Notes under the pieces: model-generated
What the model was told of the DNA's origin: nothing
What the model saw: the letters and a program-made list of their open reading frames with translations, nothing else
The model's database searches: none
Translations under genes and position numbers: made by a program
Source of the DNA: an uncultured Pseudomonadota bacterium
GTDB lineage: Bacteria; Myxococcota_A; UBA796; SXON01
Length of the DNA stretch: 57,670 nt
Assembly (NCBI GenBank): GCA_903959175.1
Contig: CAJBVW010000019.1
Location: 1 to 57,670 of the forward strand
Reading direction: 5' to 3'
Shown here: positions 1 through 9,928 of the stretch, piece by piece
Numbering within the stretch: position 1 is the stretch's first letter
Layout of the letters: the number at the start of each line of letters is the position of its first letter

Positions 1-78
1 ACTTTGCAGTTAAATCATCGCACCAGGCGTAATAGGTATTAATCCATTGGCCAAATGGTCCTTCGTTAACGCGGCCCG
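1..78. other. Composition break: AT-rich segment joined in frame to rpoN
   Basis: By my count 25 of the first 60 bases are G or C, against roughly 70% in the rest of the window. The minus-strand reading stays open (ending NTYYAWCDDLTAK) but no longer looks like sigma-54 after LKVLEPWPGR. It could be a chimeric assembly join, an insertion or recombination that truncated rpoN, or contamination at a sequence end. The sequence alone cannot decide. Confidence 0.6.
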
Positions 79-859
79 GCCAGGGCTCCAGCACCTTCAG
101 CATCCGGTGGTACTCGCCCACGTCCTCCATGTCGATCTGAAGGGCGCGGGAGATGGCGCCGTAGTTCCGCTTCTCGAAGTCACCGAGGTGGTTCTTGATC
201 AGCGCTGGGAACGTCGGGTCGTCCGGATAGACGATGCCGATCTGGACCAGCAGGCACTCCTCGAGGTCTCGCGCGCCGCAGCCGAGGGGGTCGAGGTGCT
301 GGACGATGTCGAGGGCGCCCTCGAGGTCATCACGGTCGACGTCCTGCCCAGCGACGAGATCGTCCAGGGGGACGGAGAGCCACCCGCGATCGTCCAGGTT
401 GCGGATGATCAAGAGGGCGGCGGCGCGCTCTCCGTCCGTGCAGCTCTGCATCTGCAGCTGCCACTCGAGGTGCTCGGTGAGCGACTCGCGACCCACGAGG
501 TTGGTCTCGATCGGGGGGAGCTCTTCGAGCCCGCTGGCGCCGCGCGGGGGCCCCGTATCGGAGCCCTGGGCCTCCATGTACTTGTTCCAGTCGATGTCGT
601 CGCCCTGGCCGTTGTTCTGCTCGTCCTGGTCGCGACTCACGTCCGCAGCCTGGGACTCGAGGGCCCGCTCGGCGTCGCTCGTGGTGTCCACGGCGGTGTC
701 GGGCACCTCCTCCAGCGTAGGGTTTTCGAGCATCTCCTGCTGGACCTGCTCGACAAGCTCAAGGTGATTGAGCTGGAGGAGCTTGATGGCTTGCTGCAGC
801 TGAGGCGTGATCGCAAGCTGTTGCTGGAGCCGCAGGTTCTGCTTGATCTCCAACCCCAT
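1..859 (-). CDS. rpoN: RNA polymerase sigma-54 factor RpoN, N-terminal part (C-terminus cut by window edge)
   Basis: Sigma-54 directs core RNA polymerase to -24/-12 promoters and needs AAA+ activators. About 286 residues are visible. Residues 1-50 are the Q- and L-rich activator-interacting region (core LAITPQLQQAIKLLQL, then ENPTLEE). An acidic linker follows (about 51-110), then the start of the core-binding domain with a DPLGCGARDLEECL segment. The ATG at 859 has an AGGGAGGAA ribosome site about 9 nt upstream. The gene follows lptB by 67 nt, the usual lptA-lptB-rpoN order. The last 26 or so visible codons are odd: after PGR the protein no longer resembles RpoN and the DNA becomes AT-rich (see the separate entry for bases 1-78). 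The RpoN call is secure for the part upstream of that point. Confidence 0.93.
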   Translation of the reverse strand, partial: MGLEIKQNLRLQQQLAITPQLQQAIKLLQLNHLELVEQVQQEMLENPTLEEVPDTAVDTTSDAERALESQAADVSRDQDEQNNGQGDDIDWNKYMEAQGSDTGPPRGASGLEELPPIETNLVGRESLTEHLEWQLQMQSCTDGERAAALLIIRNLDDRGWLSVPLDDLVAGQDVDRDDLEGALDIVQHLDPLGCGARDLEECLLVQIGIVYPDDPTFPALIKNHLGDFEKRNYGAISRALQIDMEDVGEYHRMLKVLEPWPGRVNEGPFGQWINTYYAWCDDLTAK

Positions 860-926
860 CGACTACGCGTTCCTCCCTACGGGCGAAAGTCGGGCGATTT
901 GCCCGATGAAGCGGCCTTTTGATTGA

Positions 927-1696
927 CTACTCCTCCATCGTATCGGTCTTGCGGGCGCTTGGCAAAGGCACTCCGAGCACGAAGTCGGGCCCGAGGTACC
1001 GGGCACGGGCGCGGGGGTCGTTGGCGACGGCCGATGGAGTACCTTCCACCTGTACTGTTCCGCCGTCGACCACAGTCGCCCGGTCACAGATCGCAAGGGT
1101 CTCGCGGACCGCGTGATCGGTCACCAACACCGCGATCCCGGTGGCGGCCAGCGCGCGCACGAGCCCCTGCAGCCCGCTCACTGCGACGGGGTCGATGCCC
1201 GCGAAGGGCTCGTCGAGGAGGAGTAGCCGCGGCGAGAGCGCGAGGAGGCGGGCGATCTCGAGCCGCCGGCGCTCGCCGCCGGAGAGGCCGTCCACGCGGC
1301 GCCCGCCGAGGTGGCCGATGCCCACGCGGTCCAGCAGCGCGTCGGGGCTGGCGCCCGCCGGGCCCATCGCGGCGGCGAGGGCGACGTTCCCGCGCACGTC
1401 CAGGTCGCGGAACAACGTGTCCTCCTGCGGCAGGTAGCCGAGGCCCCGCGCCGCGCGCCGATGGAGCGGGAGCCCGTCCAGCGCCTGCCCTCCCAAAGAG
1501 ACGCTCCCCGCGTCCGGCGACTCGACGCCGGCGAGCATGCGGAACACGGTGGTCTTTCCGGCCCCGTTGGGGCCCAGGAGGCCGTGGACGGTGCCCAGCG
1601 GCACGGTGAGGGACACGCCCCCGACGACGACACGCCGCCCGTAGGCCTTCCGGAGGCCCACGGCGACGAGGCCGATCGCCGCGGGGTCGGGGAGGC

Positions 1697-1700
<4 letters not shown>
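927..1700 (-). CDS. lptB: LPS export ABC transporter ATP-binding protein LptB
   Basis: This is the cytoplasmic ATPase that powers LPS extraction from the inner membrane with LptF/LptG. Motifs in order are Walker A GPNGAGKTT, the Q-loop in GYLPQEDTLFRDL, signature LSGGERRR, Walker B LLLLDEPFAG and H-loop TDHAVRET, all in the LptB-typical form. The start is a problem. The family needs the first beta strand (GLVAVGLRKAYG), but the only ATG/GTG/TTG codon near the N-terminus is a GTG at 1661 that would delete most of it. A CTG at 1700 overlaps the lptA stop as CTGA and restores a normal N-terminus, so I chose it. The gene lies between lptA and rpoN, as in many Proteobacteria. Confidence 0.9.
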
Positions 1701-4801
<3,101 letters not shown>

Positions 4802-4811
4802 CGGGCGCTCC

Positions 4812-4851
4812 AAAAACACGAAAGTCCCGCGCGGACGAGCCGCACGGGACT
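4812..4851 (-). terminator. Rho-independent terminator after rpsI
   Basis: On the minus strand, 17 nt past the rpsI stop, a 12-position stem (4840-4851 with 4823-4834, 11 pairs and one mismatch, 5-nt loop) is followed by TT, an interruption and TTTTT. The U-tract is broken, so read-through into kdsB is likely. Confidence 0.7.
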
Positions 4852-4867
4852 GACGTAGTCGACGCGT

Positions 4868-5266
4868 TTAGCGCTTGCTGAACTGGAAGCGCTTGCGGGC
4901 GCCCGGACGACCGTACTTCTTGCGCTCGACCATGCGGTCGTCGCGGCGGAGGAAGCCGGCACGCTTGAGCTCGGTGCGATCGGTCGGGTTGGCGACGCAG
5001 AGCGCGCGGGCGATGCCCATGCGGATCGCCTCGGCCTGGCCGGACTTGCCGCCACCGGCGACGGTGACGAACACGTCGTAACGCTCGGGGGCGCCGACGA
5101 GCTGCGCCGGCTGGCGCACGATCATCTTGGCCGTGGCGCGCTCGAAGTACACCTCGATGTCACGGGCGTTGACCTGGATCTTCCCAGTGCCGGGGCGGAG
5201 GAAGACACGGGCGGCGGCCGTCTTGCGGCGACCAGTCGCGTAGTACTGAACAGGGGAAGTGCGCAT
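4868..5266 (-). CDS. rpsI: 30S ribosomal protein S9
   Basis: Small-subunit protein near the P-site tRNA. It has 132 residues with the characteristic [19 protein letters not shown] start, [16 protein letters not shown] in the middle and the universal C-terminal tail [11 protein letters not shown] that contacts tRNA. It lies 6 nt behind rplM, the near-universal rplM-rpsI pair, and is followed by a hairpin terminator. Confidence 0.98.
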   Translation of the reverse strand: MRTSPVQYYATGRRKTAAARVFLRPGTGKIQVNARDIEVYFERATAKMIVRQPAQLVGAPERYDVFVTVAGGGKSGQAEAIRMGIARALCVANPTDRTELKRAGFLRRDDRMVERKKYGRPGARKRFQFSKR

Positions 5267-5272
5267 GTGATC

Positions 5273-5725
5273 TCAGAGGTGATCGGGGAGGGGGCGGGGC
5301 TGCTGGGCGACGTGGGGGTGCGTCGTACCGGCGTAGACCTTGAGCTTGCCGAGCATGACCCGGCCGAGGCGGGTGCCCGGGACCATGCCCTGAACGGCGG
5401 CCTGGAGGACGCGCTCGGGGTGGATCTCAAGCTGCCGGCGGGCGGTCACGGAGCGAAGGCCGCCCTTGTACCCGGAGTAGTTGTGGTACTTCTTCTGGTC
5501 GAGCTTGCGGCCCGTCAGCACCACCTTCTCGGCGTTGACGACGACTACGAAGTCGCCGGCATCGACATGGGCGGTGTAGGACGCCTTGTGCTTGCCCTGG
5601 AGCACCTTGGAGATGCGGGTGGCGAGGCGGCCGAGGGTCTGCCCCTCGGCGTCGACGATGAACCACTCGGGCGCGAGCTCGGAGGCCTTCGTCGAGTGGG
5701 TGGTCCAGCTGTGATGCTCGATCAT
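5273..5725 (-). CDS. rplM: 50S ribosomal protein L13
   Basis: Early-assembly large-subunit protein. It has 150 residues with WFIVDAEGQTLGRLATRIS, GDFVVVVNAEKVVLTGRK, a K/Y-rich HNYSGYKGGL segment and the C-terminal GMVPGTRLGR. The ATG at 5725 (MIEHHSW) is preceded by AGGGA about 8 nt upstream. It is first gene of the rplM-rpsI operon. In other bacteria L13 or its partner can regulate this leader; a hairpin is present upstream but I cannot show that it binds protein. Confidence 0.97.
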   Translation of the reverse strand: MIEHHSWTTHSTKASELAPEWFIVDAEGQTLGRLATRISKVLQGKHKASYTAHVDAGDFVVVVNAEKVVLTGRKLDQKKYHNYSGYKGGLRSVTARRQLEIHPERVLQAAVQGMVPGTRLGRVMLGKLKVYAGTTHPHVAQQPRPLPDHL

Positions 5726-5744
5726 GGAGAAATCCCTAGGGTGC

Positions 5745-5764
5745 GCCCCTCGTCGGGGAGGGGC
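5745..5764 (-). promoter_or_regulatory. Hairpin in the rplM leader
   Basis: A perfect 7-bp stem (5745-5751 with 5758-5764) and 6-nt loop sit 20 nt upstream of the rplM start, inside the predicted 5' leader. There is no U-tract, so it is not an ordinary terminator. A role in ribosomal-protein autoregulation is only a guess. Confidence 0.35.
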
Positions 5765-5781
5765 AGGATCGGAACCGGCGG

Positions 5782-5810
5782 CGCTTATCCGGAGGCCCAC
5801 CGGACGTCAA
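5782..5810 (-). promoter_or_regulatory. Candidate promoter of rplM-rpsI
   Basis: Minus-strand TTGACG (5805-5810), 17-nt spacer, TAAGCG (5782-5787). The -35 matches 5 of 6 consensus positions and the -10 is weak. The -35 overlaps the stop codon of the upstream lipoprotein gene, giving the ribosomal pair its own start. Confidence 0.4.
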
Positions 5811-7234
5811 GGATCGCGGTCCGAGACGGAGGCCACCGAAGGGGCGGATTGGTAGCGTTCCAGGACCAGCCCGTCAAGCCCCGGATGCACCCGCAGGACG
5901 GCGGAAAAGGCGTCCGAACGCGCCCCTGCCTCCGAGATGGCCCTTGCCGTGCGGATCTGCGAGCCGATCGCGTCGGCACCGCTCGGTGCGTCCGATCGCA
6001 TGCGGGGGTCGGGGCGACGCGCGGCCAGCTCTCCCCACGTCTCGGGGACCAGCGCCGCCCACGGCATGTCGCGGCTGCCCCGCGTCCCGACGGCTGCGAC
6101 GTGGTCGGGATCCTGCGCCGCCCAGTCCGCGAGCGCTCCGCCGACGTCCCCGCCGACGAGGAGGCGGATCGCGACGCGCGCGCGGTGGACGGGCTCCCCG
6201 GCGGGCTCGGCGGTGAGCGCGTCCGCGAGCGCGTCCTCGACGCCGAGGCGGTCGCCCTGCGCCGCCGCGACCCGGGCCCGGACGACCGCGGCCTGCGCCC
6301 CCGGTAGGGCGGCGAGGGCCGTCACGTCGGCGCCCCCGGCGCTCGCCATGGCCCGCGCCAGGCCCGCGGGGACGCTCGCGTCCAGACCGGCCGTGGAGGG
6401 CTCGCCGCTGTAGAGGAGGGCCATCCAGAGGCCGTGCAGGGCGGCGGGCGGCGGGCGCCCCGTCGCGTCGGGTGCCAGGAGGTGCGCAGCCTCGGCGAGC
6501 CGCTCGGGAGTCGGCGACTCCTGGTAGAGGATCGCGGCCCGGTGCACGTCGAGCCCCGCCGCCGCGTAGGCGGCGGCAGCCGCCTCGAATTCACCAGCGC
6601 GATCCAAGGCTTCGGCTCGGATCCGCAGCAGTTCGGGCGCGCGGGGGCCGAGCCCTCCGCACGCGGAGGTCTCGATCGCCCAGGCGAGATCGCCCTCGGC
6701 GAGCGCCGCCAGACCGACGATGCGGCAGGCCAGCACGTCGCGCGGCTCCTCCACGAGCGCGCCCTCCGCGGCGAAGCGGGCGGCGTCACCGTCCCCCTTG
6801 GCGAGCGCGATCCGCAGCCGCGCGGCGTCGTCCCCGCGCTCGCCCAGGATCGCGAGCGCGTCGCCATCCCCGAGCGCCGCCTTCCACTCGGCGCGGGGGC
6901 CGCGCCACCGCGGCTTCCCCTCCCCCCACGTCGCGAGCGCGCTCCCCAGCGCGTCGGTGAGGCACCCGCCGGTCGTCCGCGCCTGCGCGGGCACGCGCGC
7001 CGCGGCCAGGAGCAACATCCGCCAGTCCTCGTCGAGCCCCTCCGCCACGACGCGCGCGCGCAGCCCCGCGCAGGCCGCCGCGATCTGGCCCAGCAGGACA
7101 CGCTCCTCGACAGCGGACGGCGCGGGGACCGACGCGGGGGGCGGCGCGGCGCCGAGGTCCCGGACGATCGCCGGGCGAGGGTCCGGGGGGGCGCCGGGCC
7201 CGCAGGCCAACAGCGCGAGGAGGACCAGGGTCAC
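5807..7234 (-). CDS. Predicted lipoprotein with TPR-like helical repeats, function unknown
   Basis: The 475-residue product starts with a short lipoprotein signal (LLALLACG, Cys11). An Ala/Leu-rich helical region follows, with TPR-like pairs such as LRIRAEALDRAGEFEAAAAA near the middle. No catalytic motif is recognised. The GTG start at 7234 overlaps the stop of the Asp-box lipoprotein gene by 4 nt (GTGA), so the two are coupled and probably work together at the outer membrane or in the periplasm. I cannot name a function. Confidence 0.7.
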   Translation of the reverse strand: MTLVLLALLACGPGAPPDPRPAIVRDLGAAPPPASVPAPSAVEERVLLGQIAAACAGLRARVVAEGLDEDWRMLLLAAARVPAQARTTGGCLTDALGSALATWGEGKPRWRGPRAEWKAALGDGDALAILGERGDDAARLRIALAKGDGDAARFAAEGALVEEPRDVLACRIVGLAALAEGDLAWAIETSACGGLGPRAPELLRIRAEALDRAGEFEAAAAAYAAAGLDVHRAAILYQESPTPERLAEAAHLLAPDATGRPPPAALHGLWMALLYSGEPSTAGLDASVPAGLARAMASAGGADVTALAALPGAQAAVVRARVAAAQGDRLGVEDALADALTAEPAGEPVHRARVAIRLLVGGDVGGALADWAAQDPDHVAAVGTRGSRDMPWAALVPETWGELAARRPDPRMRSDAPSGADAIGSQIRTARAISEAGARSDAFSAVLRVHPGLDGLVLERYQSAPSVASVSDRDP

Positions 7235-8685
7235 GGCTCGGCGGGCTCCTCGGGGGGCACGTACCGGCTCTGCTCCCCGAGGGTGCGACTGGCCGCGAAG
7301 ATGTCACTGGAGCCGAAGCGACCGTCCCCCCACACGGCGAGCACGGCGTCGTCTCCGAGGTGGATCCCGAGGTCTACCGCGTAGGCACTGCCAGGCTCGT
7401 TCGAGTTCAGGCGTAGGTCGTCCGCGCTCCAGTCCTGGCCGCCGTTCTCCGAGTAGTTGTAGAACAGGTCGTTGAAGCCAACCTCTTCCCCGTCCGCGCG
7501 GCCGTCTCCCCAGCCGACGAGCACGGTGTCCCCCTCGACGAGGAGGACCGGCGTGAAGCTCTGGGACTCGCCGCCGGCGTCGGTGTCCAGCCGACGCTCC
7601 TCGCCCCCCCACTCCTGGCCGCCGTCGCGGGAGAAGCGGTGGTAGATGTCGTACCCGCCGGCACGTGCGTCCTGCCAGACGACGTGCACCCGATCTCCCA
7701 CGGCGGCAACCACGGGGTTGATCGACGCGAACTTGCCGGCAGCGTCGCTGTCCACCCTCTTCGGTTCGTCCGGCCAGGAGGCACCCCCGTCGGACGAGGC
7801 GCTCATGAAGACGTCGCGTTCGTCGCCGTTCCGCTCGTCGTGCCATACGACGTAGACGTGGTCCCCCGCCATGGCGAGCGAGGGCAGGAAGCTGTCGTGC
7901 ACGCCGCCGTCATCGCCCCCGTCGAGGCGGGCGTCGTCTCCGGCGAAGGTGACGCCGCCGTCGGTGGAGACGTTCGCGTAGATGTCGGACCCGCCCGCGC
8001 GGCTGTCCTCCCACGCGACGACCACGCGGCCGTCCTCGTTCGCGGCGAGGCGAGGCCATGCGCTGTAGGCGTCTCCGGCGGGGTCCGTGTCGACGCGCGT
8101 GGGCGCTTCCAGCCAGGTGGCGCCCCCGTCGGCGGTAGCCTGCACGTAGATGTCGTAGGCGCCGTCGCGGTTGTCGAACCACGCCACGTACGCCTGGTCC
8201 CCCACCGCCACGACACGCGGCGCGAGGCTCATGGCCTCGCCCTCGAGGTCCCCGTCGATTTGGAGCGGCTCCGCGAGCCAGCTCCGACCGCCGTCCGCCG
8301 ACACGTTCACGTAGATGTTGCGGTAGCGGAGGTCCCCGTCGCGCTCGTCCTCCCAGACCACGTACATGCGCTCGCCCGCGCACGCGATGTCGGGGGCGTA
8401 CGCGCCGGCCTCGCCGAGGGAGAGCGGCACGTCCGCCGTCATCCAGGTGGCGCCCTGGTCGCCGCTCGCGTTGAACCAGATCGCCGGGGCCTCGTCGCGA
8501 TCGTCCTGCCACGCCACGGCGAGGTGCCCGTCCGCGAAGCAGCTGCGGGGCACGATCGACTCGATCGCGGCGTCCTTCAGGTTGTGATCGACCTTCACGT
8601 CCTGCGTCGGCCCCTCGTCCTCGGCGCTCTCGCCGGTGCAGGCAGCGAGGAGGGAGGCCAACAGCAGGGGCGGGGCGACGCGCAT
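7231..8685 (-). CDS. Lipoprotein with seven sialidase-type Asp-box (BNR) repeats
   Basis: The 484-residue protein has a lipoprotein signal (LLASLLAAC, Cys16). I count seven Asp-box motifs about 60 residues apart: SGDQGATW, SADGGRSW, TADGGATW, STDGGVTF, SSDGGASW, SRDGGQEW and SENGGQDW. Each is preceded by a strand of the VVAWEDSR or VYVVWHDERNGD type. This predicts a beta-propeller like those of sialidases and other extracellular carbohydrate-binding proteins. I see no sialidase Arg-triad context, so an enzymatic role is unsupported. The ATG at 8685 has GGAG about 8 nt upstream. It is the first gene of a two-gene lipoprotein operon. Confidence 0.82.
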   Translation of the reverse strand: MRVAPPLLLASLLAACTGESAEDEGPTQDVKVDHNLKDAAIESIVPRSCFADGHLAVAWQDDRDEAPAIWFNASGDQGATWMTADVPLSLGEAGAYAPDIACAGERMYVVWEDERDGDLRYRNIYVNVSADGGRSWLAEPLQIDGDLEGEAMSLAPRVVAVGDQAYVAWFDNRDGAYDIYVQATADGGATWLEAPTRVDTDPAGDAYSAWPRLAANEDGRVVVAWEDSRAGGSDIYANVSTDGGVTFAGDDARLDGGDDGGVHDSFLPSLAMAGDHVYVVWHDERNGDERDVFMSASSDGGASWPDEPKRVDSDAAGKFASINPVVAAVGDRVHVVWQDARAGGYDIYHRFSRDGGQEWGGEERRLDTDAGGESQSFTPVLLVEGDTVLVGWGDGRADGEEVGFNDLFYNYSENGGQDWSADDLRLNSNEPGSAYAVDLGIHLGDDAVLAVWGDGRFGSSDIFAASRTLGEQSRYVPPEEPAEP

Positions 8686-8714
8686 CGACAGGCTCCGAAC
8701 GGGGGGCGACCGCG

Positions 8715-8743
8715 AGGATATCCCACGCTCCCGACCCCGTCAG
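8715..8743 (-). promoter_or_regulatory. Candidate promoter of the Asp-box lipoprotein operon
   Basis: Minus-strand CTGACG (8738-8743), 17-nt spacer, TATCCT (8715-8720); each box matches 4 of 6 consensus positions. It lies 30 nt upstream of the ATG in the divergent gap with the FYDLN gene. Confidence 0.4.
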
Positions 8744-8745
8744 GG

Positions 8746-8773
8746 TTGACGCGCCCTTGGGGGTAAGTAAAGA
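8746..8773 (+). promoter_or_regulatory. Candidate promoter of the FYDLN gene
   Basis: Plus-strand TTGACG (8746-8751), 16-nt spacer, TAAAGA (8768-8773), 24 nt before the ATG. It is back to back with the lipoprotein promoter on the other strand, so the two genes may be co-controlled. Confidence 0.35.
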
Positions 8774-8797
8774 GGGCGGCTCGCGTCTGGGAGACCC

Positions 8798-9115
8798 ATG
8801 CAGGACAAGAGCAAGCTCGGCAAGCGCTACCAATGCTTCCAGTGCGGAATGAAGTTCTACGACCTCAATCGGCCTGAGCCGCTGTGTCCGAAGTGCGGCG
8901 CGGATCAGCGTGAGAACCCGAACCCCGATCCGCGCGAGGCCATCCTCGCCCGCTTCAAGGGCAAGGGCGCCATGACCAAGGGCGCCTCCCGCGAAGAGTT
9001 CGCGGAAGAAGAGGCCGAGGAGTCGGACGAAGACTCCGACACGGACGAGGCAGATGACCTCGAGGAAGAGGAAGAAGACGTCGGCGAGTCCGCCGAGGTC
9101 GAAGAAGAGGACTAG
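8798..9115 (+). CDS. FYDLN acid family protein (zinc-ribbon head, acidic tail)
   Basis: The 105-residue protein has two Cys pairs (Cys13/16 and Cys30/33) forming a probable zinc ribbon around the family motif KFYDLNRP. From residue 66 on it is almost entirely Glu/Asp/Ser. This matches the TIGR02300-type FYDLN_acid family of Alpha- and Deltaproteobacteria, whose function is unknown as far as I know. The ATG has a GGGAGA site 4-9 nt upstream. Its stop shares the four bases CTAG with the converging truA stop. A DNA- or RNA-related role is only suggested by the charged tail and ribbon. Confidence 0.88.
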   Translation: MQDKSKLGKRYQCFQCGMKFYDLNRPEPLCPKCGADQRENPNPDPREAILARFKGKGAMTKGASREEFAEEEAEESDEDSDTDEADDLEEEEEDVGESAEVEEED

Positions 9116-9120
9116 TCCTC
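9107..9120. repeat. 14-bp palindrome at overlapping convergent stop codons
   Basis: A perfect palindrome GAGGACTAGTCCTC spans the stops of the FYDLN gene (TAG 9113-9115) and truA (TAG on the minus strand, 9112-9114). Both genes encode acidic last residues from it. With no loop it is a weak hairpin, but it could help end transcription from both sides. Confidence 0.6.
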
Positions 9121-9927
9121 GTCGTCGGGCTCTTCTTCGGAGGGGCCCGCCGCATCGCCGTCGGCTTCGAGCCGCATTGCCGCCTCCGGATAGCGTACCT
9201 CGACGAGGTAGAGGCCGTCCGGGGGCGCTGTGCGTCCGGCCTTCGCGCGTTTTCCCGTCTCAAGCGCCTCGCGCACGTCCTCGATCCGCAGCCGCCCCAG
9301 GCCGACGTCGATCGCAGTTCCGCTCATGATGCGAACCTGATAGCGGAGAAAACCGCCGCCCTCGAACTCGAGGTGGTGTTCGTCCCCGCGGACCAGGTGC
9401 TCGGCGCGCTCGATGCTCCGCACGGTGCGCGGGTTCTCGCAGCCGGACGACCGGAAGCCGGCGAAGTCGTGCGTCCCCCGGAGGAGCGCGAGCGTCTCCT
9501 CGACGCGGGCCCAGTCGACCGGATGGCGGATGTACCAGGCGCGCCCGACGTGGAAGGGCGAGCGATCCGCCCGCGCGAGGACGACGTAGCGGTACTTCTT
9601 CCCGCGCGCCGACTTGCGGGCGTGGAAGTACTCCGGTGCCACGGCGGCCTCGATGCACGAGAGGTCCCGCGGCAGCATCGTGTTCATCGCGAGCCGGACC
9701 TTGTGCGCCTCGCGCGGGGTCTCCGCGCGGAAGCTGATCACCTGGCCGAGGGCGTGGACGCCGGCGTCCGTCCGGCCGGAGCCGTGGACGATGATGCGCT
9801 CGCCGCCGAAGAAGCGGGAGAGGGCCTCCTCGAGGGTCTCCTGGACGGTGCGCGGGCCCGCCTGGCGTTGAAAGCCGGAGAAGGCGCGGCCGTCGTACTC
9901 GATGACCAGCCGCCAGGTGGTGCGCAT
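9112..9927 (-). CDS. truA: tRNA pseudouridine(38-40) synthase TruA
   Basis: TruA isomerises uridines 38-40 in the tRNA anticodon arm. Key segments of the 271-residue protein are [28 protein letters not shown] (with the catalytic Asp), [14 protein letters not shown] and the C-terminal [15 protein letters not shown]. After the conserved end there is an acidic tail, [18 protein letters not shown], not usual for TruA. The ATG at 9927 comes one base after the stop of the large surface-protein gene. In E. coli the neighbour is usg; here usg is one gene further upstream. The stop overlaps that of the converging FYDLN gene. Confidence 0.96.
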   Translation of the reverse strand: MRTTWRLVIEYDGRAFSGFQRQAGPRTVQETLEEALSRFFGGERIIVHGSGRTDAGVHALGQVISFRAETPREAHKVRLAMNTMLPRDLSCIEAAVAPEYFHARKSARGKKYRYVVLARADRSPFHVGRAWYIRHPVDWARVEETLALLRGTHDFAGFRSSGCENPRTVRSIERAEHLVRGDEHHLEFEGGGFLRYQVRIMSGTAIDVGLGRLRIEDVREALETGKRAKAGRTAPPDGLYLVEVRYPEAAMRLEADGDAAGPSEEEPDDED

Positions 9928-9928
9928 G

